NCBI GenBank assembly: GCA_016713235.1
Contig: JADJPN010000003.1
Span: 124,001 to 188,000, forward strand
Source of the DNA: Hyphomicrobiales bacterium
Lineage (GTDB): Bacteria > Pseudomonadota > Alphaproteobacteria > Rhizobiales > Xanthobacteraceae
Direction: 5' to 3'
DNA length: 64,000 bases
The translations under genes were made by a program, and so were the position numbers. This document shows, piece by piece, positions 14,172 through 23,795 of this stretch. The notes under the pieces are model-generated. The model worked only from the letters and a program-made list of their open reading frames with translations. It did no database searches and had not been told where the DNA came from. Within the stretch, counting starts at the first letter, position 1, and the number at the start of each line of letters is the position of its first letter.

Positions 14172-15537
14172 AGCACCGTCGCTCGCAAGGCGCCTGTTTC
14201 TTTCCGCGACCGCGGTCAGCATGATTGTGCTGCTCGTCATCGGTATCGTGCTCTCCTCGCTCTATAGAAACGCGGTCGAGCGTGCTTTCGACCGGCGCAT
14301 CAGTGTTTTTCTCCGCAACATCGTCGCTGAAATCGCGAACAATCCGCGAGGCTCGATCACCGAGCCCGAAACGCTCGGCGAGCCTTTGTTCTTTATTCCC
14401 GGGTCCGGCTGGTACTGGCAGATCACGCGGATCAGCGAACCGCCGGAGCGAAAATCTTCACGCTCATCGCCGGAAGAGGGATTCCCGACGCTCGAAAGCC
14501 TGAAAATTCCCGAAACCTATGGCGGCTTGCGGCAGGCCTATGTGATGGGTCCGGATGAACAGCGGCTTCGCGCCGTCGAGCGCTTCCTCGATCTTGGTGA
14601 GGACGGGCGCTTTTTGCTTTTCGTGGCCGGCGACTCGTTCGAGATCGAGGACGAAGTCTCGGACTTCAACGATGCCCTCCTGCTCACGCTCGGTTTCATT
14701 CTGCTCGCCTTCATGGCGATTGTCTGGTTTCAGATCCGCTACGGTTTGCGGCCGCTGAAAAACGTGACCGATGCCTTGTCTGAAATCCGCTCGGGGCAAG
14801 CCGACCGCCTGCAAGGAAACTTTCCGAAGGAAGTCGCCCCGCTCGCGGGCGAGGTGAATGCGTTGCTCGATACCAATCGCGAAATCGTCGACCGCGCCCG
14901 CACGCATGTCGGCAATCTCGCGCACGCGCTGAAGACGCCGCTTTCAGTATTGATGAACGAGAGCGGGAACGTGAAAGGTCCCGCCGCCGAAAAAATCCGC
15001 GAACAGCTCAGCGTCATGCGCGATCAGGTGCAGCGCCATCTCGACCGCGCGCGCATCGCCGCCCGGGTCGCGGTGGTCTCGACGACGGTGGATATCGCGC
15101 CGGTGCCGGAGCTGCTTGTGCGCACGATGGAAAAAATTCATATCGAGCGCAACATCACCCTCAGCACGAAACTCAATCCGGAGATCAAGTTCCGCGGCGA
15201 GCAGCAGGATATCGAGGAGATGGTCGGCAACCTCCTCGACAATGCCTGCAAATGGGCGGCGTCCCGGGTCGATATCGAGATGATCGCATTGCGCGCGCCG
15301 CGCGCGTCCCAGGCCGGTTCGTTCCGTATTCAGGTCGATGACAACGGTCCGGGGCTTGCGCCTGCCGAGCGCGAGGAAGTCCTCCACCGCGGGCGGCGGC
15401 TCGATGAGAGCAAGCCCGGCACCGGGCTCGGGCTTTCCATCGTATTGGAGCTTGCGAAGCTCTATGGCGGAACGCTGGAATTAAGCAGTTCGCCGTTGGG
15501 CGGCTTACGGGCGGAACTCGTGCTACCCGCCGCTTAA
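14161..15537 (+). CDS. feuQ: Sensor histidine kinase (FeuQ-like)
   Basis: A 458-residue membrane kinase: transmembrane segment at about 18-38, a periplasmic sensor of roughly 140 residues, a second membrane segment (LLLTLGFILLAFMAIVWFQIRYGL), HAMP, then a phospho-acceptor helix with HALKTPLSVL and an ATPase domain with NLLDNACKWA, DDNGPGL and GTGLGLSIV. It is translationally coupled to the response regulator upstream and is presumably its partner. Confidence 0.75.
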   Translation: MQAKAPSLARRLFLSATAVSMIVLLVIGIVLSSLYRNAVERAFDRRISVFLRNIVAEIANNPRGSITEPETLGEPLFFIPGSGWYWQITRISEPPERKSSRSSPEEGFPTLESLKIPETYGGLRQAYVMGPDEQRLRAVERFLDLGEDGRFLLFVAGDSFEIEDEVSDFNDALLLTLGFILLAFMAIVWFQIRYGLRPLKNVTDALSEIRSGQADRLQGNFPKEVAPLAGEVNALLDTNREIVDRARTHVGNLAHALKTPLSVLMNESGNVKGPAAEKIREQLSVMRDQVQRHLDRARIAARVAVVSTTVDIAPVPELLVRTMEKIHIERNITLSTKLNPEIKFRGEQQDIEEMVGNLLDNACKWAASRVDIEMIALRAPRASQAGSFRIQVDDNGPGLAPAEREEVLHRGRRLDESKPGTGLGLSIVLELAKLYGGTLELSSSPLGGLRAELVLPAA

Positions 15538-15636
15538 GCAAGAGCCAAGCTTTCGCCTGATTTGTCGGTCCATTTCTGGCATAATTCGACCGGCGCGGAA
15601 GGTGCGGCGCCTGTTTGTCCGGAGTAGGGACTTTCC

Positions 15637-16110
15637 ATGCCGGAATTGAAGACCAAGCTCGTGGGCCTTGCCTGCGCCCTGTCGCTGACGCTCGGTGCCT
15701 GTTCGGGCGATGCGGGTCCGCGCACCACGGATGGCGTTTTTCTCGGCGCCATTACCGGCGCGCTGATCGGTGGCGCGGCCAATCGCGGCCCGGGCGGAGT
15801 AATCGCCGGGGCGGTGATCGGCGGCCTGGTCGGCGGCACAATCGGAAACGCGCTGGATGAAAACGACCGCCGCCGCGCTTATGACGCGGAGATGCGGGCG
15901 CTCGAAGCCGAAGGTCCGGGCGCGCCGGTGAGCTGGCGCGGCGACCGCGGCGCCTACGGCACCATCGTCGCGGGCCCGCCTTACGCCTATCAGAGCTACC
16001 AGCGCTGCCGCGAATACACCCACACCATCTATGTAAACGGCCAGCCACAGACGGCACGTGGCATTGCCTGCCGCAACCCGGACGGCACCTGGACCCAAGT
16101 CCGGGGCTAA
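15637..16110 (+). CDS. Glycine-zipper outer-membrane lipoprotein
   Basis: A 157-residue protein with a lipoprotein signal peptide ending LTLGACSG (Cys about 21), a glycine-zipper stretch (GAITGALIGGAANRGPGGVIAGAVIGGLVGGTIGNALDENDRRR) and a C-terminal domain with two Cys (RCREY, IACRNPDGTW). It resembles the 17-kDa surface antigen family with glycine-zipper 2TM domain. Proteins of this group often sit in the envelope stress response; a link to the upstream two-component system is only suggested by position. Confidence 0.75.
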   Translation: MPELKTKLVGLACALSLTLGACSGDAGPRTTDGVFLGAITGALIGGAANRGPGGVIAGAVIGGLVGGTIGNALDENDRRRAYDAEMRALEAEGPGAPVSWRGDRGAYGTIVAGPPYAYQSYQRCREYTHTIYVNGQPQTARGIACRNPDGTWTQVRG

Positions 16111-16171
16111 CTGCGCGGATAAGCCTTTTGACCTGATCGCCGCCCGGCTTTAGGACCTGCCGCCGGGTGAA

Positions 16172-16993
16172 ATGATGCTGTTCTGGACGCTGCTCGCGCT
16201 GATGACTGCCGCCGCCGTATTCGCGGTGCTGTGGCCACTGTCGCGCGAACCGCGCATCGCGGGCGAAGCGGCGGGACTTGCGGTCTACCGCGACCAGCTT
16301 GCCGAGATCGAAACCGACCGCGCACGCGGGCTGCTGCCAGCATCCGAAGCGGACGCCGCACGTATCGAAGTCTCGCGCCGCTTGCTCGGCGCGGCGCCGG
16401 CGGAAGCGTCAAAAGCGACGGCGAGTCTTGTGAACCGGCGTCTGGCCTCGGTCGTCGCGCTGTTCGGCGTTCCGGCGCTCTCCCTCTCTCTTTATCTTTA
16501 TCTGGGCGCGCCGGAGTTCCCCGATGCGCCGCTCGCCGACCGCATGGCACTGCCTGTCGAGCAACAGGATGTCGGCATGCTGATCGGCCGCATGGAGCAA
16601 AGGCTCGAACAGAATCCCGATCATGGACCGGGATGGGAATTGATTGCGCCGATCTACATGCGCGCGGGCCGGACCAGCGATGCGATCGCAGCGCAAGAAA
16701 ATGCAATTCGGCTTCTCGGCGGCACGGCATCGCGCGAAGTTGCGCTCGGCGAGTATCTGCGGATTGCGAACGGAAGAATTTCTCCCGAAGCGAAAGCCGC
16801 TTTCGAGCGCGCACTCGCGCATGACGACAAATCGCAGCCCGCGCTTTTCTACCTCGGTCTTGAAGCCGCGGAGAGAGGCAGCGCGTCAGAAGCGAAGCAG
16901 TTCTGGTCGCGCATCGTGGAGAACGCGAAACCGAACGATCCGTGGCGCATCCCCGCAGAGCGCCGCCTCATGCTGCTCGAGAAGAACCAATGA
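16172..16993 (+). CDS. ccmI: Cytochrome c maturation protein CcmI (CycH)
   Basis: A 273-residue protein: N-terminal membrane segment (LFWTLLALMTAAAVFAVLWPL), the cytoplasmic YRDQLAEIETDRARGLL motif typical of CcmI, a second membrane segment (ASVVALFGVPALSLSLYLYLG) and a periplasmic TPR domain. It delivers apocytochrome c to the heme ligation complex. First gene of a four-gene operon ccmI-ccmE-ccmF-ccmH, named cycHJKL in Bradyrhizobium. Its stop overlaps the ccmE start (ATGA). Confidence 0.9.
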   Translation: MMLFWTLLALMTAAAVFAVLWPLSREPRIAGEAAGLAVYRDQLAEIETDRARGLLPASEADAARIEVSRRLLGAAPAEASKATASLVNRRLASVVALFGVPALSLSLYLYLGAPEFPDAPLADRMALPVEQQDVGMLIGRMEQRLEQNPDHGPGWELIAPIYMRAGRTSDAIAAQENAIRLLGGTASREVALGEYLRIANGRISPEAKAAFERALAHDDKSQPALFYLGLEAAERGSASEAKQFWSRIVENAKPNDPWRIPAERRLMLLEKNQ

Positions 16994-17433
16994 CCCGCAA
17001 ACAGCGCCGCCTCACATTGATTGCGGCTGCCGGTATCGTGCTCGCGCTCGCGGCGGCGCTGACATTTTCGGCGTTGCGCGACACGATCACGTTCTTCGTA
17101 AGCCCGAGCGAACTTGCGCTGAACCCTCCGCCGCCCGGCAAGCGCCTGCGCATCGGCGGGCTCGTGAAAGAGGGCAGCATCGTCAAGGAAGGCGTGTTGG
17201 TGCGTTTCGAGGTGACCGACGGCGCGAAAAGTGTTCCCGTTCGCTATCAGGGCATGCTGCCGGATTTGTTCCGCGAGAAGCAGGGCGTGGTCGCGGAAGG
17301 CGTGTTCGAAGAAGGCGTGTTTCAGGCCCGCACGATTCTCGCAAAACACGACGAAACCTATATGCCGCGCGAGGTCGTGGACGCGCTGAAAGACAAAGGC
17401 GTCTGGAAACATAACGAAGGCGCCAAGAAATGA
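16990..17433 (+). CDS. ccmE: Heme chaperone CcmE (CycJ)
   Basis: A 147-residue periplasmic heme chaperone with one N-terminal anchor (LTLIAAAGIVLALAAALTFSALRD), an OB-fold (LRIGGLVKEGSIVKEG, VRFEVTDGAKSVPVRYQGMLPDLFREKQGVVAEG) and the heme-binding His in AKHDETYMP. It carries heme from CcmC to CcmF. The ATG at 16990 is chosen because it starts exactly at the MTRKQRRL family N-terminus and overlaps the ccmI stop; it also overlaps ccmF by four bases. Confidence 0.95.
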   Translation: MTRKQRRLTLIAAAGIVLALAAALTFSALRDTITFFVSPSELALNPPPPGKRLRIGGLVKEGSIVKEGVLVRFEVTDGAKSVPVRYQGMLPDLFREKQGVVAEGVFEEGVFQARTILAKHDETYMPREVVDALKDKGVWKHNEGAKK

Positions 17434-19412
17434 TCGCCGAGCTTTCGCACGCGGCTCTTGCGCTCGCTTTTGCTCTTGCGGTTGCCCAGGCGGTCTTCTC
17501 GCTATGGGGTGCATGGCAGAACGATGCACGGCTGATGGCGGTGCCGCCGCTGACGGCGTTCGGCGTGCTTGTGTTTACCGCGGCGTCGTTTGCCGGACTC
17601 ACATATTTATATGTGACATCGGATTTCTCGGTCGCGAATGTCTATTCGAATTCGCATTCCGCCAAGCCGCTGCTTTATAAGTTCACCGGCGTCTGGGGCA
17701 ATCACGACGGCTCCATGCTTCTCTGGGCGCTCGTGCTGGCGGCGTTCTCCGCATTGATCGGCGCTTTCGCGGGAAATCTTCCGCCGCGTCTGCGCGCGAA
17801 CGTCCTTGGCGTGCAGGGACTGATCGCGGCGATCTTCATTCTTTTTATTCTTAGCACTTCCAACCCGTTTCTGCGGCTGGAGATCGCGCCGGCGCAGGGG
17901 CAGGGACTCAATCCCGTCTTGCAGGACATCGGCCTCGCGCTGCATCCGCCGCTGCTCTATCTCGGGTATGTCGGTTGCTCGGTCGCGTTTTCGTTCGCGG
18001 TGGCGGCGCTTCTCGAAGGCCGTATCGATGCAGCCTGGGCGCGCTGGGTGCGGCCCTGGACGCTCGCGACCTGGCTGTTTCTCACGCTCGGCATCGCGAT
18101 GGGCTCCTACTGGGCCTATTACGAACTCGGCTGGGGCGGGTACTGGTTCTGGGATCCGGTCGAGAACGCGTCCTTGATGCCTTGGATTGCGGCGACGGCG
18201 CTCCTGCATTCGGCGCTGGTCATGGAAAAGCGCGATGCGCTGAAAATCTGGACCGTGCTGCTCGCGCTGCTCACGTTCTCGCTCTCCTTGCTTGGCACGT
18301 TCCTCGTGCGTTCCGGTGTGCTGACTTCGGTGCATACCTTCGCGAGCGACCCCACGCGCGGCGTTTTTATTCTCGCCATTCTTATTTTCTTTGTCGGCGG
18401 CTCGCTCGCTTTGTTCGCGCTGCGCGTCTCCGAACTGAAAGTGGGCGGTATCTTCGCGCCGGTATCGCGCGAAGCCGCGCTGCTGCTCAACAATCTGTTT
18501 CTCTCCGCGATCTGCGCCACGGTTTTCGTCGGCACGCTTTATCCTTTGATGCTGGAGTCGGTGACCGGCGAAAAGATTTCGGTCGGCGCGCCGTTCTTTA
18601 ACGCAACCGTCGGTCCGCTCGCACTGGTCCTCGTCGCGCTGATGCCGGCGGGGCCGCTACTTGCCTGGAAGCGGGCGGATGCGGCTGGCGTTGCGCAGAA
18701 GCTGGCGCTTGCTGCCGCGGCATCGCTCGCAATAGCGATTGGCGTGTTCGCGACCAACGGCGCGCCGCTTTATCCGATGATTGCGCTGACGATCGGAATT
18801 TTCGCGGTTGCCGGGGCGCTCACCGAATACGCTACGCGGATCGCGCTTTTTCGCGCGCCGTTCGCGGAATCCTTCTCGCGTGCGCGTGGGCTGCCGCGCT
18901 CGTCGCTCGGTACTTTCTTCGCGCATCTTGGCGTCGGACTATCGCTGATCGGCATCGCGGCCGAAGGCGGCTGGAGCGTCGAGAAGATCGCTTCCGTCAA
19001 ACCGGGCGAGAGCATCCGCATCGCGGATTTCGATCTTCGCTTCCACGAATGGGCCGAGCGCCAGGGCGAGAATTATCGCGACATCGCCGCGATCATCGAA
19101 CTCCGCCGCGACGGAATTTTGATCGGGAAACTCGCGCCGGCGAAGCGCATTTTTGTCATGCGCGGCCAGCAGACCTCGGAAGCGGGTATCCGGACCTTCG
19201 GCTTAAGCCAGCTCTATCTGAGCATCGGCGATCCGGTTGCGGATCGTTCGGTGGCTTTGCGCGCGTACTGGAAGCCGCTCGTGCTTCTGATCTGGTTAGG
19301 GGGCGTCGTGATGGCGCTGGGGGCCGCGATCTCGCTTTCGGATCGCCGTCTGCGCATCGGCGTGCCGAAATCTGCGGCGAAGAAAAAGCTCGCCGCCGTG
19401 CCCGCGGAATGA
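17430..19412 (+). CDS. ccmF: Cytochrome c heme lyase subunit CcmF (CycK)
   Basis: A 660-residue polytopic membrane protein with many transmembrane segments. The WWD heme-binding signature is present as LGWGGYWFWDPVENASLMPW near residue 230, together with GNHDGSMLLW and HPPLLYLGY with conserved His. With CcmH and CcmI it attaches heme to the CXXCH motif of apocytochromes in the periplasm. Normal length, intact, four-base overlap with ccmE. Confidence 0.97.
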   Translation: MIAELSHAALALAFALAVAQAVFSLWGAWQNDARLMAVPPLTAFGVLVFTAASFAGLTYLYVTSDFSVANVYSNSHSAKPLLYKFTGVWGNHDGSMLLWALVLAAFSALIGAFAGNLPPRLRANVLGVQGLIAAIFILFILSTSNPFLRLEIAPAQGQGLNPVLQDIGLALHPPLLYLGYVGCSVAFSFAVAALLEGRIDAAWARWVRPWTLATWLFLTLGIAMGSYWAYYELGWGGYWFWDPVENASLMPWIAATALLHSALVMEKRDALKIWTVLLALLTFSLSLLGTFLVRSGVLTSVHTFASDPTRGVFILAILIFFVGGSLALFALRVSELKVGGIFAPVSREAALLLNNLFLSAICATVFVGTLYPLMLESVTGEKISVGAPFFNATVGPLALVLVALMPAGPLLAWKRADAAGVAQKLALAAAASLAIAIGVFATNGAPLYPMIALTIGIFAVAGALTEYATRIALFRAPFAESFSRARGLPRSSLGTFFAHLGVGLSLIGIAAEGGWSVEKIASVKPGESIRIADFDLRFHEWAERQGENYRDIAAIIELRRDGILIGKLAPAKRIFVMRGQQTSEAGIRTFGLSQLYLSIGDPVADRSVALRAYWKPLVLLIWLGGVVMALGAAISLSDRRLRIGVPKSAAKKKLAAVPAE

Positions 19413-19416
19413 CCCC

Positions 19417-19860
19417 GTGAAAAAGCTCGCGCTCGCCTTGTCTTTGATTGTCGCGCTGATGCTACCGGTTGCCGCCGTGCAGCCGGACGAAGTCCTGGCC
19501 GACGCCGCGCTCGAAGCGCGCGCGCGTGCGCTGTCGCTGCAACTCCGTTGCATGGTCTGCCAGAATCAGTCGATCGATGATTCCGATGCGCCGCTGGCGC
19601 GAGACCTTCGAATTCTGGTGCGGGAGCGGTTGAAGGCGGGCGATAGCGATACACAAATCCGTGAGTTTCTGGTCGCGCGCTACGGCCAGTTCGTGCTCCT
19701 GGAGCCAGAAAAAAATCGCCGCACTGCGCTGCTCTGGCTTGCTCCGCTCATCGTGTTGCTCGCGGGAGGCCTGGTTTTACTGCGCTTTTTCAGCCGCCGC
19801 CGTGCGGCGCCGATACCGCTCACCGCTGCGGAAAAGAAGCGTCTGAAAGAGCTCACCTGA
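19417..19860 (+). CDS. ccmH: Cytochrome c maturation thiol protein CcmH (CycL)
   Basis: A 147-residue protein from a GTG start: signal peptide (LALALSLIVALMLPVAAV), the thioredoxin-like active site LRCMVCQNQSIDDSDAPLA with the CXXC pair, RYGQFVLLEPEK, and a C-terminal membrane anchor (LLWLAPLIVLLAGGLVLL). It reduces the apocytochrome cysteines before heme attachment. Last gene of the ccm operon; ccmG is not present in the window. Confidence 0.95.
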   Translation: MKKLALALSLIVALMLPVAAVQPDEVLADAALEARARALSLQLRCMVCQNQSIDDSDAPLARDLRILVRERLKAGDSDTQIREFLVARYGQFVLLEPEKNRRTALLWLAPLIVLLAGGLVLLRFFSRRRAAPIPLTAAEKKRLKELT

Positions 19861-19978
19861 GCGGTCGAGACACCTTACCAAAGCTTAATGTTCCAGCGAC
19901 ATCGCCGTAAGGCGGTGCGGCCTAGGTTGTCCTCCGAAATGCTCGCTGCTCGCGGGCAAGGGATTTTTGGAGACTTCC

Positions 19979-21592
19979 ATGTTTGACAGTCGTGTTCCCG
20001 CTTCGCGCCGTTCGCTCGTCACCGGCCTCGTGATCGGCGCCGTTATCGCCGCTTTCGCCGTGACCAGCACCAATATTGCTTCCTTCGTTTCTTCGGCCAA
20101 TGCGCAGATCACGACCGATCGCCCGGCCAACATGCTTTCCTTCGCTGACATCGTCGAGAAGGTGAAGCCCGCGGTCGTCAGTGTTCGCACCAGGAGCGAA
20201 GCGCCGCAGATCATGTCGGACGATGAGTCCGGCGATGTCCCGCCGAACATGGAGCGCTTCTTCCGCCGCTTCTTCGGCGATCAGGTTCCCGGACCGAACC
20301 GCATGCCGCGCAACCGCCGCACGGCGGGGCAGGGTTCCGGTTTCTTCATTTCGGCCGACGGCTACGCCGTCACCAACAACCACGTCATCGATAAAGCGAC
20401 GACGGTCGAGATCGTCACCGACGACGGCAAGACCTACACCGCGAAAGTGATCGGAACCGATCCGCGCACCGATCTTGCGCTCCTGAAAGTCGACGGCCGC
20501 ACGGATTTCCCGTGGGTGCGCCTCGCAGCTTCCGCGCCGCGCGTCGGCGACTGGGTGCTGGCGGTCGGCAATCCCTTCGGCCTCGGCGGCACGGTGACCG
20601 CGGGCATTGTTTCCGCGCGCGGCCGCGACATCGGCGCCGGGACTTATGACGACTTCATCCAGATCGACGCTGCGGTGAACCGCGGCAACTCCGGCGGCCC
20701 GACCTTCAATCTCGCCGGCGAAGTGATCGGCGTGAACACCGCCATCGTGTCGCCGACCGGCGGCAACATCGGCATCGCTTTCGCAATTCCGTCCGAGACG
20801 GTGCAGACCGTGGTTGCCGCGCTCCGGCAGAACGGCACGGTGATGCGCGGCTATCTCGGCGTACAGATTCAGCCGGTGACGCAGGAAATCGCCGAGAGCC
20901 TCAACCTGAAATCGCAGGAAGGCGCGCTTGTCGGCGAAGTGCAGCCGGGCTTGCCCGCTGCTGCTGCCGGCATCAGGTCGGGCGACATCATCATCGATGT
21001 CGACGGCACGCCGATCAAGACTGTCCGCGAATTGCAGCGCAAGATCGCGGCCTTCCGCCCGGACTCGACCGTGAAGATCAAGGTTCTTCGCGAAGGCAAA
21101 GAGCAGTTGATCGAAGTGAAACTCGCAAAGCTTCCCGACCAGCAGGCCGCGACCGACCAGAATGCTCCGCAGAGGAAGTCCCAGCCGCGCCGCGACGGCC
21201 GTGGCGACCGCATGGATCGCGGCGATGACTCCCGCCGGGATCGTGACAACCGCGACGACAGAATGGAACGTCAGGGCCGTCTCGACGATCGCAACGCACG
21301 CGAGCTTACGCTTTCGCAGCTTGGCATCTCGGTCGCCCCCGCGAGCGAAGTGCAGGGTGCGAAATCCGAAGGCATCGTCGTCACCGACGTCGATGCCCAG
21401 GGCCCGGCCGGCGAGCGCGGTCTGCGTACCGGCGATGTCATCCTCGAAATCGGCGGCAAGAACGTCACCCGCACTGGCGATCTGAACGACGCCATCGCGA
21501 AAGCCCGCAGCGAAGGCAAGAGCGTCATCCTGCTTCGCGTGAAGTCGCAAGCCGGCACGCGCTACGTAACCTTGCCGGTTGGCAAGAGCTGA
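19979..21592 (+). CDS. degP: Periplasmic Do-family serine protease/chaperone DegP
   Basis: A 537-residue protein with a membrane-spanning signal region (SLVTGLVIGAVIAAFAVTS), the triad His in TNNHVID, Asp in RTDLALL and Ser in RGNSGGP, and two PDZ domains (about GYLGVQIQP and LSQLGISVAPASEVQ). Between the PDZ domains is an Arg/Asp-rich low-complexity linker (about 410-445), longer than usual. It degrades or refolds misfolded envelope proteins. ATG 19979 has GGAG six bases upstream; an in-frame TTG at 19967 is less likely. Degradation of failed cytochromes would fit its place after ccm genes. Confidence 0.93.
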   Translation: MFDSRVPASRRSLVTGLVIGAVIAAFAVTSTNIASFVSSANAQITTDRPANMLSFADIVEKVKPAVVSVRTRSEAPQIMSDDESGDVPPNMERFFRRFFGDQVPGPNRMPRNRRTAGQGSGFFISADGYAVTNNHVIDKATTVEIVTDDGKTYTAKVIGTDPRTDLALLKVDGRTDFPWVRLAASAPRVGDWVLAVGNPFGLGGTVTAGIVSARGRDIGAGTYDDFIQIDAAVNRGNSGGPTFNLAGEVIGVNTAIVSPTGGNIGIAFAIPSETVQTVVAALRQNGTVMRGYLGVQIQPVTQEIAESLNLKSQEGALVGEVQPGLPAAAAGIRSGDIIIDVDGTPIKTVRELQRKIAAFRPDSTVKIKVLREGKEQLIEVKLAKLPDQQAATDQNAPQRKSQPRRDGRGDRMDRGDDSRRDRDNRDDRMERQGRLDDRNARELTLSQLGISVAPASEVQGAKSEGIVVTDVDAQGPAGERGLRTGDVILEIGGKNVTRTGDLNDAIAKARSEGKSVILLRVKSQAGTRYVTLPVGKS

Positions 21593-21651
21593 GCTTCGGG
21601 AGTCCGAGGCGGTGTAAACCCCCATCGCCCCCTGCCGACCGCGGGCGCCCG

Positions 21652-21692
21652 GGGGCGGAGAGCGTGAAAGCGCTTTCCGCCCCAATTTTTTT
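21652..21692 (+). terminator. Rho-independent terminator after degP
   Basis: A 13-base-pair stem, GGGGCGGAGAGCG with CGCTTTCCGCCCC (one G-T pair), closes a six-base loop and is followed by AATTTTTTT at 21684-21692. It ends the ccm-degP transcription unit before the next two-component operon. Confidence 0.85.
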
Positions 21693-21730
21693 GAGCGAAA
21701 AGTAAGTGCGAGCACTGCGAGTCGAAGTTC

Positions 21731-22411
21731 ATGCGTCTCCTGATTATCGAAGACGACCGCGAAGCCGCGGATTATCTGAAGAAAGCGCTGCGCGAAGCCG
21801 GCCACATGGCCGAGGTCGCCAATGACGGCGAGGCGGGGCTCGCGATTGCGCTCGACGAAAGCTTCGACGTGCTCGTGGTCGACCGCATGCTGCCCAAACG
21901 CGATGGGCTCTCCCTCGTCTCCGAACTGCGCTCGCGCGGCAAGGAAACGCCGGTCTTGATCTTGTCCGCGCTGGGGCAGGTCGATGATCGCGTGACGGGT
22001 CTGCGCGCGGGCGGCGACGATTATCTTGCGAAACCCTACGCGTTTTCGGAACTGCTCGCCCGGGTCGAAGTGCTCGCCCGGCGCCGCGCGCCAAACAGCG
22101 CCGAAACCGTCTATCGCGTTGCCGATCTCGAACTCGATCGCCTCTCGCATCAGGTCACGCGCGGCGGCGAGGAAATTCTGTTGCAGCCTCGTGAATTTCG
22201 TCTGCTGGAATATCTGATGCGCCACGCGGGCCAGGTCGTAACCCGCACGATGCTGCTTGAAAATGTCTGGGACTATCACTTCGATCCGCAGACCAACGTA
22301 ATCGACGTGCATGTCTCGCGGCTGCGCTCCAAGATCGACAAGGGGTTCGCGAAGCCGCTGTTGCAAACGGTGCGGGGCGCCGGATACATGATCCGTGACG
22401 GCGCTCGGTAA
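21731..22411 (+). CDS. Response regulator, OmpR type
   Basis: A 226-residue regulator: acidic pocket IIEDDRE, phospho-Asp in VVDRMLPKRDG, Ser in LILSALG, Lys in YLAKPYAF, then a winged-helix output domain (PREFRLLEYLMRHAGQVVTRTMLLENVWDYHFDP). It resembles CopR/QseB-type regulators of envelope or metal stress. The kinase gene overlaps its end by 17 bases. The ccm-degP-RR-HK-glnE order is also seen in Bradyrhizobium relatives, to my recollection; the signal is not known from sequence. Confidence 0.85.
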   Translation: MRLLIIEDDREAADYLKKALREAGHMAEVANDGEAGLAIALDESFDVLVVDRMLPKRDGLSLVSELRSRGKETPVLILSALGQVDDRVTGLRAGGDDYLAKPYAFSELLARVEVLARRRAPNSAETVYRVADLELDRLSHQVTRGGEEILLQPREFRLLEYLMRHAGQVVTRTMLLENVWDYHFDPQTNVIDVHVSRLRSKIDKGFAKPLLQTVRGAGYMIRDGAR

Positions 22412-23795
22412 ACTGTTCCGCACCACCGCGTTCAAGATCGTCGCGGTCTATCTGATTGTTTTCGCGCTGTTCGCGATGGCGGTGATCGGCTATCTCGCGC
22501 GCCATACACAGGCGCTCGTCGTTTCCCAGATCACCGAAGCGATCGACGCTGAAGTCAAAAATCTTCAGGACGTTCACGCCGACGCAGGCATCGGCCGCCT
22601 GATTGACGTCGTTGTCGCCCGTGCGCAGCAGCCGGGCTCTAATCTGTACATGATTACGTCTTTCAACGGCGCGACGCTCGCGGCGAACGTCACCGATATC
22701 GATAACGTAACCTTGTCCCGCCAGGGCTGGTCGGAAATCTCGTATCGTCGCACCGATGAAGCCGCCGACAACCTGCATGACAGCCGCGCGCTGGTTCGTG
22801 TCGTATTCATCGGAGGATTTCGCATACTGGTCGGCCGCGATATCGAGGAACGCGAACGGTTGCGGCAAATTCTTGCCGCCCCCGCACGCTGGTCGCTCGT
22901 CGTCATCGTTCTTCTGGGTATCGCCGGGGGCCTGTTCGTGACGCGGCGCGTGATGAAGCGCATCGATTCCATGACGGCGACGTCGGAACAGATTATGCGG
23001 GGCGATTTCGGCGGACGGCTCGCCGTCACGGGCTCCGGCGACGAATTCGACCGGCTCGCAAACAGTCTGAATGCAATGCTGGCTCGCATCGAGAATTTGA
23101 TGGGCGGGCTGAAGCATGTCTCGGATAACATCGCGCACGATCTGAAGACGCCGCTGACCCGGCTCCGCAACCGCGCGGAAGAAGCGCTGCGTCCCAACCA
23201 TACCGATGCCGAGCTTCGCCGCGCGCTCAAATCGACTATCGAAGAGTCGGACAACCTGATCCGCACCTTCAATGCACTCTTGATGATATCCCGTGCCGAG
23301 GCCGGTGAAGTCCGCAAGACGATGACCGACTTCGACGCATCTGAAATCGCGCGTGACGTCGCCGAGCTTTATGAGCCGGTGGCGGAGGAGAGCGGTCTCA
23401 CTTTCGGCATCGACACGCCGGAGAGCTTGCCGGTGCGCGGCAGCCGCGAATTGATCAGTCAGGCGCTGGCCAATCTCGTGGACAATGCGATCAAGCACGG
23501 CGGCACGACCGCCGGCAGCAAAGTGACCGTTGCCGCGCGCAAATCGGGCGATCGTATCGAGTTCACCGTCGGCGACCGCGGGCCGGGCATCCCGGAAGCG
23601 GATCGGTTGCGCGTGCTTGAGCGCTTTGTGCGGCTTGAAGAAAGCCGCTCGCGGCCGGGTGCCGGCCTTGGTCTTTCGCTCGCGCTGGCCGTTGCCCGCC
23701 TCCACGGGGGCGACATCAGGCTTGAGGACAATTCACCAGGCTTGAAAGTCACGCTCGCGATTCCGGCGCAGCCGGGCCAAACTAAGGGGGCATGA
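22395..23795 (+). CDS. Sensor histidine kinase, HAMP type
   Basis: A 466-residue kinase starting at GTG or a nearby codon at 22395. Membrane segments lie at about 13-35 and 162-185 and frame a periplasmic sensor; HAMP follows, then HDLKTPLTRLRNRAEEAL with the phospho-acceptor His, and an ATPase domain with LVDNAIKHGG, DRGPGIPE and GAGLGLSLA. It is the partner of the upstream regulator. Its stop overlaps the glnE start (ATGA). Confidence 0.88.
   Translation: MTALGKLFRTTAFKIVAVYLIVFALFAMAVIGYLARHTQALVVSQITEAIDAEVKNLQDVHADAGIGRLIDVVVARAQQPGSNLYMITSFNGATLAANVTDIDNVTLSRQGWSEISYRRTDEAADNLHDSRALVRVVFIGGFRILVGRDIEERERLRQILAAPARWSLVVIVLLGIAGGLFVTRRVMKRIDSMTATSEQIMRGDFGGRLAVTGSGDEFDRLANSLNAMLARIENLMGGLKHVSDNIAHDLKTPLTRLRNRAEEALRPNHTDAELRRALKSTIEESDNLIRTFNALLMISRAEAGEVRKTMTDFDASEIARDVAELYEPVAEESGLTFGIDTPESLPVRGSRELISQALANLVDNAIKHGGTTAGSKVTVAARKSGDRIEFTVGDRGPGIPEADRLRVLERFVRLEESRSRPGAGLGLSLALAVARLHGGDIRLEDNSPGLKVTLAIPAQPGQTKGA

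Noticed and set aside
19922..22435. Very long antisense open frame opposite degP and the response regulator
   Set aside because: It is a mirror of high-GC coding sequence on the plus strand; the plus-strand genes have complete triads and receiver motifs, and the antisense translation has no recognisable domain.
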